DNA of 64,000 nucleotides from Flavobacterium sp. ACN6. GTDB lineage: Bacteria; Bacteroidota; Bacteroidia; Flavobacteriales; Flavobacteriaceae. Below the pieces are notes generated by a model. It worked only from the letters and a program-made list of their open reading frames with translations, made no database searches and was not told where the DNA came from. Made by a program: the position numbers and the translations under genes. The DNA is taken from contig NZ_MRCQ01000002.1 in assembly GCF_002304005.1 (NCBI RefSeq), forward strand, positions 452,520-516,519. The letters are read 5' to 3'. Shown here in pieces: positions 25,270-33,884 of the stretch (within the stretch, counting starts at the first letter, position 1; each line of letters opens with the position of its first letter).

Positions 25270-25350
25270 TTTTATGCTTTAAGCTTTAGGCTATAAGCCT
25301 TAAGCAAAAATTTGTATTATTTAAAAAGCCTAAAGCCTATTGCTTAAAGC
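25270..25350. repeat. GCTTTAAGC-type inverted word array
   Basis: ATGCTTTAAGCTTTAGGCTATAAGCCTTAAGC at about 25273-25305 is answered by AAGCCTAAAGCCTATTGCTTAAAGCC at about 25326-25351. It sits between the DEAD-like gene and the NtrC-like gene. Confidence 0.65.
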
Positions 25351-25366
25351 CTGCTGCGCAAAGCAC

Positions 25367-26530
25367 CTACTTGCTTGCGAACAATTTAACATCAGTTTCA
25401 GAGATTTCGTTTCCTCCCAAAATGATTAATCTTTCGACAACATTTCGAAGTTCGCGAATATTTCCTGTCCAATCGTATTCTTGTAACAATTTTACGGCTT
25501 GTGCCGAAAACACCTTTACAACATTTCCTTGCTCAGAAGCAATTTTTTCTGCAAAATGTCTAATCAAAGCCGGAATATCATCACGTCTTTCATTCAACGG
25601 CGGTACTTTTATCAAAATAACAGCCAGACGGTGGTACAAATCTTCACGGAAACGTCCTTCTGCAATTTCTGTTTTTAAATCTTTGTTTGTTGCTGCGACT
25701 ACACGAACATCAACTTTAATATCTTTATCGGCACCAACTCTCGTAATCATACTTTCCTGAAGCGCGCGTAAAACTTTAGCTTGCGCCGAAAGACTCATAT
25801 CTCCAATTTCATCCAGAAAAATAGTTCCTTTATCTGCTGCTTCAAATTTCCCAGCACGATCTTTAACAGCCGATGTAAAAGCACCTTTTACGTGTCCGAA
25901 TAATTCACTCTCGATCAACTCGCTCGGAATAGCGGCACAGTTTACTTCAATCAAAGGGAAATTAGCACGTTCGCTTTTTTCATGTAATTGATGCGCTACC
26001 AATTCTTTTCCAGTTCCGTTTGGACCAGTAATTAAGACTCTGGCTTCGGTTTGAGCCACTTTATCAATCATCAATTTTATATGATTAATTGATTCGCTCT
26101 CGCCTATCATTTCGTAATTTTTACTGACTTTTTTCTTTAGGATTTTATTCTCAACAACTAATTGTTTTTTATCCAAAGCATTACGAACGGTATTCAATAA
26201 ACGATTTAAATCCGGCGGTTTTGAGATATAATCAAAAGCTCCTAAACGCATCGTATGAATAGCCGTTTCCATATCGCCGTGACCCGAAATCATTACCATC
26301 GGAATCTCTGGTTTTATCTTTTTTACTTCTTCTAAAACCTCAACACCGTCCATTTTTGGCATTTTGATATCACACAAAACCAAATCGTAATCGTTGTTTT
26401 TTATTTTTTCAAGACCTGCCACACCATCCTCAGCTTCATCAACCTGATACGAATCATTTTCTTCTGATAAAATTTTTACCAAAACTCTTCTGATTGCTGC
26501 TTCGTCTTCGACAATTAGTATTTTACTCAT
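25367..26530 (-). CDS. NtrC-family response regulator lacking a DNA-binding domain
   Basis: A 387-residue sigma-54-type activator. The receiver domain (1-120) has acidic pocket ED at 8-9, phospho-acceptor Asp54 in LVLCDIKMP, and Lys in SKPPD. The AAA+ domain (about 135-375) has Walker A GPNGTGKE, Walker B GTIFLDEIGDM, and R-finger region FREDLYHRL. The sigma-54 contact loop reads GAFTSA, not the canonical GAFTGA. The protein ends at ETDVKLFASK, right after the AAA+ lid, with no Fis-type HTH. It resembles FlgR-type activators that act without binding an enhancer (family knowledge). No histidine kinase is adjacent. Confidence 0.9.
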   Translation of the reverse strand: MSKILIVEDEAAIRRVLVKILSEENDSYQVDEAEDGVAGLEKIKNNDYDLVLCDIKMPKMDGVEVLEEVKKIKPEIPMVMISGHGDMETAIHTMRLGAFDYISKPPDLNRLLNTVRNALDKKQLVVENKILKKKVSKNYEMIGESESINHIKLMIDKVAQTEARVLITGPNGTGKELVAHQLHEKSERANFPLIEVNCAAIPSELIESELFGHVKGAFTSAVKDRAGKFEAADKGTIFLDEIGDMSLSAQAKVLRALQESMITRVGADKDIKVDVRVVAATNKDLKTEIAEGRFREDLYHRLAVILIKVPPLNERRDDIPALIRHFAEKIASEQGNVVKVFSAQAVKLLQEYDWTGNIRELRNVVERLIILGGNEISETDVKLFASK

Positions 26531-26730
26531 TTTTTTTGAGGTTCAGAGGTTCAAAGTATCAGAGGTACAAAGGTTAAAATCTTTGTCACCTTATACTTTT
26601 GAAACTACATTATTTTATTAATTTATGCTCTTTTTTGTAAAATTCCTAAGATATTTTTTTTCTCAATCACAAAAGCTAGTATGCCCAAGAAACCTCTGTT
26701 CCTTTGCCCCTCTGAACCTTTGTAACTATA
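26531..26730. repeat. CAAAGGTTC-type words as a 200-bp inverted pair
   Basis: GAGGTTCAGAGGTTCAAAG words at 26535-26575 face complementary CTCTGTTCCTTTGCCCCTCTGAACCTTTG words at 26693-26728. Between them about 115 bp of AT-rich DNA show no gene. The array separates the NtrC-like gene from the ABC permease. Confidence 0.65.
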
Positions 26731-26734
26731 TAAA

Positions 26735-28051
26735 CTAATACTTCAGCCATCTATACAATTCCTTCCATGTTGGTTTTTTACCATACATTAAAATACCTAC
26801 GCGGTAAATTTTTGCAGCGAACCAAACAACGAAGAAAAAGGTAGCAAACAATAATGATACCGAAATTGCGATTTGCCACCACGGCACGCCAAACGGAATA
26901 CGCATTAACATTACAATTGGCGACGTTAACGGAATCATCGAAAACACAACCGCAACTGTTCCGTGAGGATCATTTACTACGGTGAAAAATCCGATGTAAA
27001 CACTTAAAATTAGAGGCATTATAATGGGCAGTAAAAATTGCTGCGAATCGGTTTGATTGTCAACCGCCGCTCCAATTGCTGCATAAAATGAACTGTATAA
27101 AAAATAACCTCCTATAAAATACACTACAAAGCCGATTATAATACTTGCAATTGGAAGATTCCATAATTCAGCAATATACATTTGCGCTGATCCTGCAAAT
27201 TCATGTTGTGCCGACTGCATTAATTCTGGTGAAATTCTGGCAGTTGGCCCAATGTTGACACCAAAAAATGCCGACGCCGCAAACATTAATCCCAAACCAA
27301 TAATCGCCCAAATCATAAATTGTAAAATTCCTGCAAGCGATGTTCCCACAATTTTTCCAATCATTAATTGAAATGGTTTTACCGATGATATAATGATTTC
27401 GATAATACGGTTTGTTTTTTCTTCGATTACACTTCGCATTACCATATTTCCGTAAATGATAATAAACATCATAATCAAATAACCAAAAGCACCGCCAATT
27501 CCGATTTTTATCTCGTTCAAACCTTTTAAACTCTCTTCTCCAGATGCTTTAACCAAATGAATATTTACTTTTGACTGCGCTTTTTGGATAGCAAGAGTAT
27601 CTAAATTTGCTTCTTCCAGATTTAGTTTTGTAATTTTTGTTCCGATGATATCCTGTGTGCTTTCTACAAAAGAAATACTGGGACTGTTATTCGAAATAAA
27701 TTCGATTTTACTTTCTAAATCTTTCGCGTTATTTGTTTTTGGGATTACAATTAATCCGCTGAAATTTTCTTTTGTAATGCTGTCTTTTAAAGCTTTTACA
27801 TCAATTTCAGATAAATTAATGTATTTAAATTCGGCTCCTTTTTTATTTTCCTTTAAAAAATCGGCAGCAAAAAGTCCAGTTTCGTCGTGAATGGCAATAC
27901 GTTTTGTTTCGGCTTTCATGGAACTCAAATAGCCAATAAATACAGCTATCGCCACAAATAAAAGCGGACTCAAAAAAGTCATAACAACAAAGGACTTATT
28001 GCGGACTTTTGCAATAAATTCTCTTTTTATAATCAACGAAATGATGCTCAT
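26735..28051 (-). CDS. ABC transporter permease (NatB/ABC-2 type)
   Basis: Membrane subunit of an ABC exporter, 438 residues from the ATG at 28051 (MSIISLIIKREF); the first six residues of a longer reading are not convincing. A first helix (about 18-42, SFVVMTFLSPLLFVAIAVFIG) is followed by a large periplasmic domain. After it comes a cluster of about five helices from residue 180, including the amphipathic NRIIEIIISSVKPFQLMIGK typical of NatB. B. subtilis NatAB exports sodium; here the substrate is unknown. It is the second gene after the ATPase at 28130-29059. Confidence 0.9.
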   Translation of the reverse strand: MSIISLIIKREFIAKVRNKSFVVMTFLSPLLFVAIAVFIGYLSSMKAETKRIAIHDETGLFAADFLKENKKGAEFKYINLSEIDVKALKDSITKENFSGLIVIPKTNNAKDLESKIEFISNNSPSISFVESTQDIIGTKITKLNLEEANLDTLAIQKAQSKVNIHLVKASGEESLKGLNEIKIGIGGAFGYLIMMFIIIYGNMVMRSVIEEKTNRIIEIIISSVKPFQLMIGKIVGTSLAGILQFMIWAIIGLGLMFAASAFFGVNIGPTARISPELMQSAQHEFAGSAQMYIAELWNLPIASIIIGFVVYFIGGYFLYSSFYAAIGAAVDNQTDSQQFLLPIIMPLILSVYIGFFTVVNDPHGTVAVVFSMIPLTSPIVMLMRIPFGVPWWQIAISVSLLFATFFFVVWFAAKIYRVGILMYGKKPTWKELYRWLKY

Positions 28052-28129
28052 AAATATTTTAATTTTCAAATTCCAAATTCCAATTTAAAACGCTGTAAAA
28101 TTGGAATTTGGAATTTATTTTTTGGAATT

Positions 28130-29059
28130 TTAAAATTTATTCTCAGTAACAGTTTGAATAAAAATATCGTTTACACTTGGAATTTTTTCTACAAAATGCG
28201 TTACCTGTCCGCGTTGTGTCAAAATATTCAATAACTCGTTTGGCGCAGCATCTCCAATTTGAATGTTTAATTTTAAATCGTCATTTAAAGATTTAAAACT
28301 AGCTGGCGAAACGGTGAATTTTTGTGTAATGTCATACATCAAACCTTCTACATTACTGGTTAGGATTCCAACTTCAAAACTATTGGTTTTAAACTGGCGT
28401 TTTACATCACTCACTTTTCCTTCAATCAGTTTATTTGATTTGTGAATTAAAGCAATATGATCGCAGAGTTCTTCAACGCTTTCCATTCTATGTGTAGAGA
28501 AAATAATAGTAGAACCTTGCTCTTTTAAAGCCAAAATTTCATCTTTAATCACATTTGCATTTACAGGATCAAAACCAGAAAAAGGCTCATCAAAAATTAA
28601 TAATTTTGGCTTATGCAAAACACAAACTACAAACTGAATTTTCTGCGCCATTCCTTTAGAAAGCTCTTGAATTTTCTTGTTCCACCAGCCTTGAATTCCT
28701 AAACGATCAAACCAATAATCCAATTGTTTTTTGGCTTCGGCTTTAGAAAGCCCTTTCATCTGTGCCAGATACAAACACTGCTCTCCTACTTTCATCGAAC
28801 TATACAAACCTCTTTCTTCTGGAAGATAGCCAATTGTCTGCACATGTTTGGGCTGTAGTCTTTCTCCATCCAAAATAACTTCACCGCTGTCTGGCATAGT
28901 AATTTGATTGATGATTCTAATAAGGGAAGTTTTTCCAGCTCCATTTGGACCTAAAAGTCCGTATATGCTGCCTTTTGGTACATTTAATGAAACCTCGTTA
29001 AGCGCTACATAATCGCCATATTGTTTTACGACTTTATGTACTTCAAGTAAGTTACTCAT
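28130..29059 (-). CDS. ABC transporter ATP-binding protein (NatA-like)
   Basis: ATPase subunit of 309 residues partnering the NatB-type permease just downstream. Walker A GPNGAGKTS (about 38-46), Q-loop in YLPEERGLYSSMKV, signature LSKGMAQKIQ, Walker B LLIFDEP, and His-switch STHRME are complete. A C-terminal extension (DUF4162-like, about 225-309) is typical of NatA/ABC-2 exporters. Ends 78 bp before the permease start, the gap being a TTGGAATTT word array. Confidence 0.93.
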   Translation of the reverse strand: MSNLLEVHKVVKQYGDYVALNEVSLNVPKGSIYGLLGPNGAGKTSLIRIINQITMPDSGEVILDGERLQPKHVQTIGYLPEERGLYSSMKVGEQCLYLAQMKGLSKAEAKKQLDYWFDRLGIQGWWNKKIQELSKGMAQKIQFVVCVLHKPKLLIFDEPFSGFDPVNANVIKDEILALKEQGSTIIFSTHRMESVEELCDHIALIHKSNKLIEGKVSDVKRQFKTNSFEVGILTSNVEGLMYDITQKFTVSPASFKSLNDDLKLNIQIGDAAPNELLNILTQRGQVTHFVEKIPSVNDIFIQTVTENKF

Positions 29060-29151
29060 GCTGTTTTTTAGATTTTCTGCGTCACTTTACCTATTATGGC
29101 TCAGCGACTGTAAAAGTAAATAATTCGAAGCGAACTTGCATTATATTAAGC

Positions 29152-29188
29152 AAAAAACCCATTCTAATTTGCACTAGAATGGGTTTTT
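29152..29188. terminator. Bidirectional terminator after dnaJ
   Basis: The perfect stem AAAAAACCCATTCTA / TAGAATGGGTTTTT with an 8-nt loop is flanked by A and T runs on both sides. It terminates minus-strand grpE-dnaJ transcripts, 30 bp past the dnaJ stop codon. Confidence 0.88.
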
Positions 29189-29218
29189 GATAGTATATCA
29201 TTTTAGAAAAAGTTTCAA

Positions 29219-30328
29219 TTATGAAAACATATCTTTTACTTTTTCGAAAAATGATTTCTCTGATTTCTCTGGACTTGGAACAAAATGTTCGTCGTTTAGA
29301 GCATTTTCAAAGAATTGTTTTTGTTCTTTATTTAAAGTTTTAGGAGTCCAAACATTTACGTGAACTAATAAATCTCCATTTCCGTACCCATTTAAACTTG
29401 GGATTCCTTTTCCTTTTAATCTTAAGATTTTTCCAGATTGAATTCCTTCTTCAAGTTTAATACGAACTTTTCCGTTGATAGCTTCAATATCTTTTGAAGA
29501 TCCTAAAACAGCTTCTGGGAAACTAATATATAAATCGTAGTGAACGTTTTCACCTTCACGTTTTAGGAATTCGTGCTCAATTTCCTCAATAGCAACAATT
29601 AAATCACCCGGAATACTGTTTCCTGGTGCATCGTTACCTTTGTTAGAAACTTTCAACTGCATTCCGTCAACAACTCCCGCAGGAATTTTGATTGATACCG
29701 TTTCGTCTTCTTGAACCATTCCTTGTGCATCTGCCTCAGAAGGTCTTTTATCTAAAATCTGTCCAGAACCACCACAAGCAGGACAAGTTGATGCAGATTG
29801 CATTCTTCCTAAGATGGTATTGGTTACACGCATTACCTGACCTTGACCGTTACAAGTTGTACAAGTTTTATACGTTACGCCTTTTGCCTGAACTTTACGT
29901 TTTACTTTTACTTTTTTCTCTACTCCATTTGCAATTTCTTCTAAAGTTAATTTTACTTTAATTCGAAGATTGCTTCCTTTCGCACGGCGAGGACCACCGC
30001 CTCCGCCTCCGAAACCGCCAAATCCGCCGCCAAAAATATCACCAAACTGGCTGAAAATGTCATCCATGTTCATGCCGCCGTGACCGCCGCCAAATCCGCC
30101 TGAACCATCAAATGCTTGATGTCCGTATTGATCGTATTTCGCTTTTTTATTTGGGTCGCTCAAAACTTCATAAGCTTCTGCCGCCAATTTGAAGTTTTCT
30201 TCTGCCTCTTTGTCGCCTGGGTTTTTATCAGGGTGGTATTTTAGCGCACTTTTTCTATATGCTTTTTTTATTTCAGCAGCGTCGGCATTTTTTGAAATGC
30301 CTAGTATTTCGTAAAAATCTTTTTTCAT
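29219..30328 (-). CDS. dnaJ: Chaperone DnaJ (Hsp40) with reduced zinc-finger region
   Basis: Co-chaperone that delivers substrates to DnaK and stimulates its ATPase. The 369-residue protein has the J domain (1-70) with HPD at residues about 33-35, and a Gly/Phe-rich linker (about 75-115). Two beta-sandwich substrate domains and a C-terminal dimerisation region follow. The zinc region has only two CxxCxGxG repeats (CTTCNGQG and CPACGGSG) instead of four. By order and spacing these are repeats 2 and 3, so zinc site II should remain and site I should be lost. Transcribed with grpE, 77 bp upstream. Confidence 0.96.
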   Translation of the reverse strand: MKKDFYEILGISKNADAAEIKKAYRKSALKYHPDKNPGDKEAEENFKLAAEAYEVLSDPNKKAKYDQYGHQAFDGSGGFGGGHGGMNMDDIFSQFGDIFGGGFGGFGGGGGGPRRAKGSNLRIKVKLTLEEIANGVEKKVKVKRKVQAKGVTYKTCTTCNGQGQVMRVTNTILGRMQSASTCPACGGSGQILDKRPSEADAQGMVQEDETVSIKIPAGVVDGMQLKVSNKGNDAPGNSIPGDLIVAIEEIEHEFLKREGENVHYDLYISFPEAVLGSSKDIEAINGKVRIKLEEGIQSGKILRLKGKGIPSLNGYGNGDLLVHVNVWTPKTLNKEQKQFFENALNDEHFVPSPEKSEKSFFEKVKDMFS

Positions 30329-30405
30329 AATTAGAATTAAATTCCAAATCTAAAAATTCCAAATTCCAATTTTTATATTGGCATTTGAAACTTCTATTTT
30401 TATTT

Positions 30406-30984
30406 TTAGTTTCCGATCACCACTTTAGGGAAACGAATAATTTTGTCTCCTAATTTGTATCCTTTTTCAATAACATCAACAATTTTCCCTTTTAATTTTT
30501 CAGACGGAGCTGGAATTTGGGTAATTGCCTCAGCAAAATCAGCATTAAAAGCATCACCTGCTCTTACTTCAACTTGCTCTAAACCTTTAGTTACTAAAGT
30601 GCTTTTTAATTTTTCGTGAATTAATTCAACACCTTTAGTTAAATTCTCATCTTCAGATTTATTGATTTCTACCATCGCTCTATCAAAATCATCTAAAACT
30701 GGAAGCATTGCCAATAAAACTTCTTGGTTTGCGGTTTTAAATAAATCGATACGCTCTTTTGAAGTTCTTTTTTTGTAATTTTCAAATTCGGCAAATAATC
30801 TCAAAAACTTATCTTTTTCTTTAGCCAAGTCTTGAGCCAATTGCTCTTCAACACTTAATTCTTCAACAATTAACTGTTCTCCGTTGGCATTGTTCTCTAA
30901 CGTTACGTCGTCTAATTCCTGATCGAATTCTGTATTTTCCGTAGTCATATTACTTTTATTTTTAAAAATATTTTTAAACTTCAT
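30406..30984 (-). CDS. grpE: Nucleotide exchange factor GrpE
   Basis: Exchange factor that releases ADP from DnaK. The 192-residue protein has an acidic N-terminal tail, a long coiled-coil helix (about 55-100, with RLFAEFENYKKRTSKERIDL) and the C-terminal beta domain ending GYKLGDKIIRFPKVVIGN. Start taken at 30984 (MKFKNIF); an alternative ATG at 30948 (MTTENTEF) is also plausible. A complete Bacteroidota promoter lies just upstream. First gene of the grpE-dnaJ operon. Confidence 0.95.
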   Translation of the reverse strand: MKFKNIFKNKSNMTTENTEFDQELDDVTLENNANGEQLIVEELSVEEQLAQDLAKEKDKFLRLFAEFENYKKRTSKERIDLFKTANQEVLLAMLPVLDDFDRAMVEINKSEDENLTKGVELIHEKLKSTLVTKGLEQVEVRAGDAFNADFAEAITQIPAPSEKLKGKIVDVIEKGYKLGDKIIRFPKVVIGN

Positions 30985-31007
30985 TTTTATTTCTTTCTGT
31001 TGGATTG

Positions 31008-31040
31008 CAAAAGTACTGCCAAATCTTATAAAATGTCAAA
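31008..31040 (-). promoter_or_regulatory. Promoter of grpE-dnaJ
   Basis: On the minus strand a -33 TTTG (31037-31040) and a -7 TACTTTTG (31008-31015) are separated by 21 bp. This is the clearest two-element Bacteroidota promoter in the window and gives a leader of about 17 nt. Confidence 0.65.
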
Positions 31041-31132
31041 TTGTCACTTTATTAATTATGAGACTTTTAAAAAACGAAATACAGCAATTAAAATTTAGTA
31101 TAATTTTAAGACTATTACGTTATAGTTTATTT

Positions 31133-31140
31133 TATCTTTG
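31133..31140 (+). promoter_or_regulatory. -7 promoter box of an orphan transcript
   Basis: TATCTTTG matches TAnnTTTG exactly. No ATG-initiated ORF lies between it and the terminator ending at 31271, so it probably drives a non-coding RNA. Confidence 0.5.
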
Positions 31141-31144
31141 AGAC

Positions 31145-31271
31145 GTAAAAACTAAATCATTACCTATCAAAATTGAATTTAAGGGTTGGCCTCGGCCTCA
31201 AAATAATTATTAATTCAAATTTACCTTATATTAAAAAAAGCTTCGCCTTATTTAGACGAAGCTTTTTTTTT
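31145..31271 (+). ncRNA. Candidate small RNA of about 125 nt
   Basis: A transcript would start about 31145 behind the TATCTTTG box and end at the intrinsic terminator at 31233-31271 (AAAGCTTCG...CGAAGCTTTTTTTTT). No start codon for a reasonable peptide occurs in between. The body can fold an imperfect stem, AAATTGAATT (about 31170-31179) with AATTCAAATTT (about 31212-31222), enclosing GGGTTGGCCTCGGCCTCA. It is divergent from grpE. The family is unknown; it should be compared with Flavo-1 and other Bacteroidota RNA families. Confidence 0.5.
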
Positions 31272-31339
31272 GTTTGTTTTTGTTTTTAACGCAAAGAACG
31301 CAAGGTTTTTTTACTTAAGATTTATAAAAATAAAGTTCG

Positions 31340-31834
31340 CAAAGCTTTGTATTGCTATAGCTTTGCGAACTTTGTAATTCTAAAAGTATTCTTAGATATA
31401 AATAACTTTGCGCCCTTTGCGGTAAAAAAACAAAGCTTTGTATTACTATAGCTTTGCGAACTTTGTAATTCTAAAAGTATTCTTAGATATAAATATCTGT
31501 GCGCCCTTTGCGGTAAAAAACAAAGCTTTGTATTGCTATAGCTTTGCGAACTTTATAATTCTAAAAGTATTCTTAGATATAAATCTTTGCGCCCTTTGCG
31601 GTAAAAAAACACAAAGCTTTGTATTACTATGGCTTTGCGAACTTCATAATTCTAAAAGTATTCGCAGATATAAATCTTTGCGCCCTTTGCGGTAAAAAAA
31701 CACAAGCTATGTATTATTATAACTTTGAAGTCTTTGCGGTAAAAAAAAATCGCAAAGCTTTATATTGATATAGCTTTGCGAACTTTATTTTTTAATATCT
31801 AGAACAAAAAAACTTTGCGTTCCCTGCTGTAAAA
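31340..31834. repeat. Tandem array of six 91-bp repeats with internal hairpins
   Basis: Units begin CAAAGCTTTG at 31340, 31431, 31521 and 31612 (periods 91, 90, 91). A shortened, diverged unit follows at about 31703 and a last diverged unit at 31753. Each full unit has an internal hairpin (CAAAGCT...AGCTTTGCG), then TTCTAAAAGTATTC and TTTGCGCCCTTTGCGGTAAAAAA. Differences between full units are few. There are no unique spacers, so this is not CRISPR. The longest open frame (31438-31695) is a product of the repetition. The preceding piece at 31283-31339 has related words. Confidence 0.88.
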
Positions 31835-31847
31835 GATATTTTTTTTG

Positions 31848-31918
31848 CACGGGCGGAGGGATTCGAACCCCCATCAACGGTTTTGGAGACCGCTATTCTA
31901 CCCTTGAACTACGCCCGT
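31848..31918 (-). tRNA. tRNA-Trp (CCA anticodon)
   Basis: On the minus strand the gene begins ACGGGCG and ends CGCCCGT plus discriminator G. The D arm GTTC..GAAT, anticodon arm GCGGT-CTCCAAA-ACCGT and T arm GGGGG-TTCGAAT-CCCTC fold normally. The anticodon is CCA, read from the seven-base loop, so it decodes UGG. The 71-nt gene does not encode the 3' CCA. It stands alone beside the tandem repeat array. Confidence 0.95.
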
Positions 31919-32206
31919 AACTTAAGGTGGGCAAATTAAAAGTTTTTTTTCTTTATCGGCAACTATTTTAAGCAGAGATTTAAAAAGAAATTCCTTTAAA
32001 TCCGAGCAATCTGCGACAAAAACCTACACTCCAAATAGTTAACCTATCAAAGTATTTTTAAATATTTCTACAGAAATCCCTTCTTCTGAACTAAATTTTT
32101 ATTTCACGCAGATTTGAAAAAGATTTAGGCAGATTAAAGCAGATTTACTTTTTACAAAATCAAATTAAATCTGCTTTACTCTGTTGTAGAAAACTTTAGA
32201 ATCAAA
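31919..32206. other. Intergenic region with GCAGATT words
   Basis: No gene is seen. The right part (about 32105-32180) carries CGCAGATTTG, GGCAGATTAAAGCAGATTT and the complementary AAATCTGCTTTA, another inverted word array between gene ends. Upstream of the tRNA on the minus strand a TTAATTTG-like sequence at about 31931-31938 could be its promoter box. Confidence 0.4.
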
Positions 32207-33634
32207 TTATGCCAGTAAAGCATTTTTCAATCCTTCAAGATCAACTGAAATCTGTTCTCCTGTCACTAAGTTTTTAAGCGCATAAGAATTTGACTCAATT
32301 TCCTGATCACCAGCAATTACCGCAAACGGAATCAATCGTTTGTCTGCATATTGAAATTGTTTCCCAACTTTTACATTATCAGGATATAACTCAACTTTTA
32401 TATTTTCTTGTCTTAATTGTTGAATTGCTTTTGAGGCATACAACGCTTCTTTGTCTCCATAATTGATAAAGATTGCTTTTGAAGTCGCTGCAACAGTTTC
32501 TGGAAACAATTGTAGTTCTTCCAAAACCAAATAAATTCTATCCAAACCGAAAGAAATACCGACACCGCTCATATTTTTCAAACCAAAAATACCAGTCAAA
32601 TCGTCGTATCTTCCGCCGCCGCCGATAGAACCCATCGAAACAGTTTTTGGCGCTGCTACTTCAAAAATAGCTCCAGTATAATAATTTAAACCACGTGCCA
32701 AAGTCACATCCAAATCTAAAGTCGCAGTTGCCAAACCTAAAACGGCAACATTGTCACATATAAATTTCAACTCTTCAACTCCTTTCATCCCTTCTTCTGA
32801 AGAAGCTAATAATTCCGAAAGCTGCTTAATTTTATCTGAGAAAGTTCCTGAAAAACTGAAAAGCGGCTGTACTTTTACTAAGGCTTCCTCCGCAATTCCT
32901 TTTTCAATCATTTCTTTTTTTACGCCGTCTTCTCCAATTTTATCTAATTTATCAAGAGCGACCGTAAAATCTATTAATTTATCTGAAGCGCCGATTACCT
33001 CCGCGATTCCAGATAATATTTTTCTGTTATTAATCTTAATCGTTACACCTTCTAATCCCAAAGAAGTAAAAACCGTGTCGTATAACTGAACCAATTCTAC
33101 TTCCTGCCAAAGTGATTTTGAACCAACAACGTCGGCATCACATTGGTAGAATTCTCTATAGCGTCCTCTCTGCGGTCTGTCAGCTCTCCAAACCGGCTGA
33201 ATCTGATATCTTTTAAACGGAAATTCAATTTCGTTTTGGTGCTGTACCACATATCTTGCAAATGGAACTGTCAAGTCGTAACGCAATGCTTTTTCTGAAA
33301 TTCTTCCTGTAAACTTGTTCAGTTCAATTCTTTGACTCAAATCAATTGTTTCGGCAGAATTAGATTGAAGCGCCTCTATAGATTCTGGTAATTCAATTTT
33401 ATTTTTATTGAAGAAAAAATTACCCGAGTTCAGGATTTTAAAAATCAAACGATCGCCTTCTTCTCCATATTTTCCCATCAAGGTATCTGAATTTTCAAAA
33501 GAAGGAGTTTCTATCGGCTGAAAACCAAATTTCTCAAAATTAGTTTTTATCGTCTGAATAATATATTGACGTTTTGACACCTCTGCAGGCGAAAAATCTC
33601 TTGTCCCTTGTGGAATGCTTGGTTTTGAAGCCAT
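32207..33634 (-). CDS. hisS: Histidyl-tRNA synthetase
   Basis: Class II aminoacyl-tRNA synthetase, 475 residues. It begins [16 protein letters not shown]. Motif 1 region, motif 2 ([20 protein letters not shown]), the histidine-binding [15 protein letters not shown], and motif 3 ([15 protein letters not shown]) are visible. The C-terminal anticodon-binding domain spans about 380-475. Somewhat longer than the E. coli enzyme, as usual for Bacteroidota. Monocistronic; the gap upstream carries ATTTTAGATT-type words. Confidence 0.96.
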   Translation of the reverse strand: MASKPSIPQGTRDFSPAEVSKRQYIIQTIKTNFEKFGFQPIETPSFENSDTLMGKYGEEGDRLIFKILNSGNFFFNKNKIELPESIEALQSNSAETIDLSQRIELNKFTGRISEKALRYDLTVPFARYVVQHQNEIEFPFKRYQIQPVWRADRPQRGRYREFYQCDADVVGSKSLWQEVELVQLYDTVFTSLGLEGVTIKINNRKILSGIAEVIGASDKLIDFTVALDKLDKIGEDGVKKEMIEKGIAEEALVKVQPLFSFSGTFSDKIKQLSELLASSEEGMKGVEELKFICDNVAVLGLATATLDLDVTLARGLNYYTGAIFEVAAPKTVSMGSIGGGGRYDDLTGIFGLKNMSGVGISFGLDRIYLVLEELQLFPETVAATSKAIFINYGDKEALYASKAIQQLRQENIKVELYPDNVKVGKQFQYADKRLIPFAVIAGDQEIESNSYALKNLVTGEQISVDLEGLKNALLA

Positions 33635-33644
33635 CTTGCTGTTT

Positions 33645-33790
33645 ATTTTAGATTTCTGATTTTAGATTTTAGATTTTTTTGAAACCTAAAATCTAAGACC
33701 TTTAAAATTAATTTATTTTTAGTTTTTTTTTGATTGTTGGCTTTTTAGACTTTCGACTTTATGACTTTCCAACTTTCGACTTAATTTAAA
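33645..33790. repeat. TTTTAGATT and GACTTTCGACTT word arrays
   Basis: GATTTTAGATTTTAGATTT and the complementary AAACCTAAAATCTAAG lie at about 33655-33700. They are followed by repeated GACTTTCGACTT / GACTTTCCAACTTTCG words at about 33746-33782. The arrays fill the gap between divergent hisS and the permease gene. Confidence 0.6.
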
Positions 33791-33884
33791 ATCGTGTGCA
33801 AATATCTTATTTTTTAAAATAAATATTGGCAGTTCGAAAACAAACTTGTAACAAAAAACGTATTTTCGTGACAAATTGGTCATG

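Noticed and set aside
25371..25760. 129-residue plus-strand ORF
   Set aside because: Antisense shadow of the conserved AAA+ domain of the NtrC-like gene.
31438..31695. 85-residue ORF
   Set aside because: It runs along the tandem repeat and its protein is itself a repeat; no signal of selection or family.
31340..31834. CRISPR array
   Set aside because: The whole 91-bp unit repeats with no unique spacers, and no cas genes are in the window.
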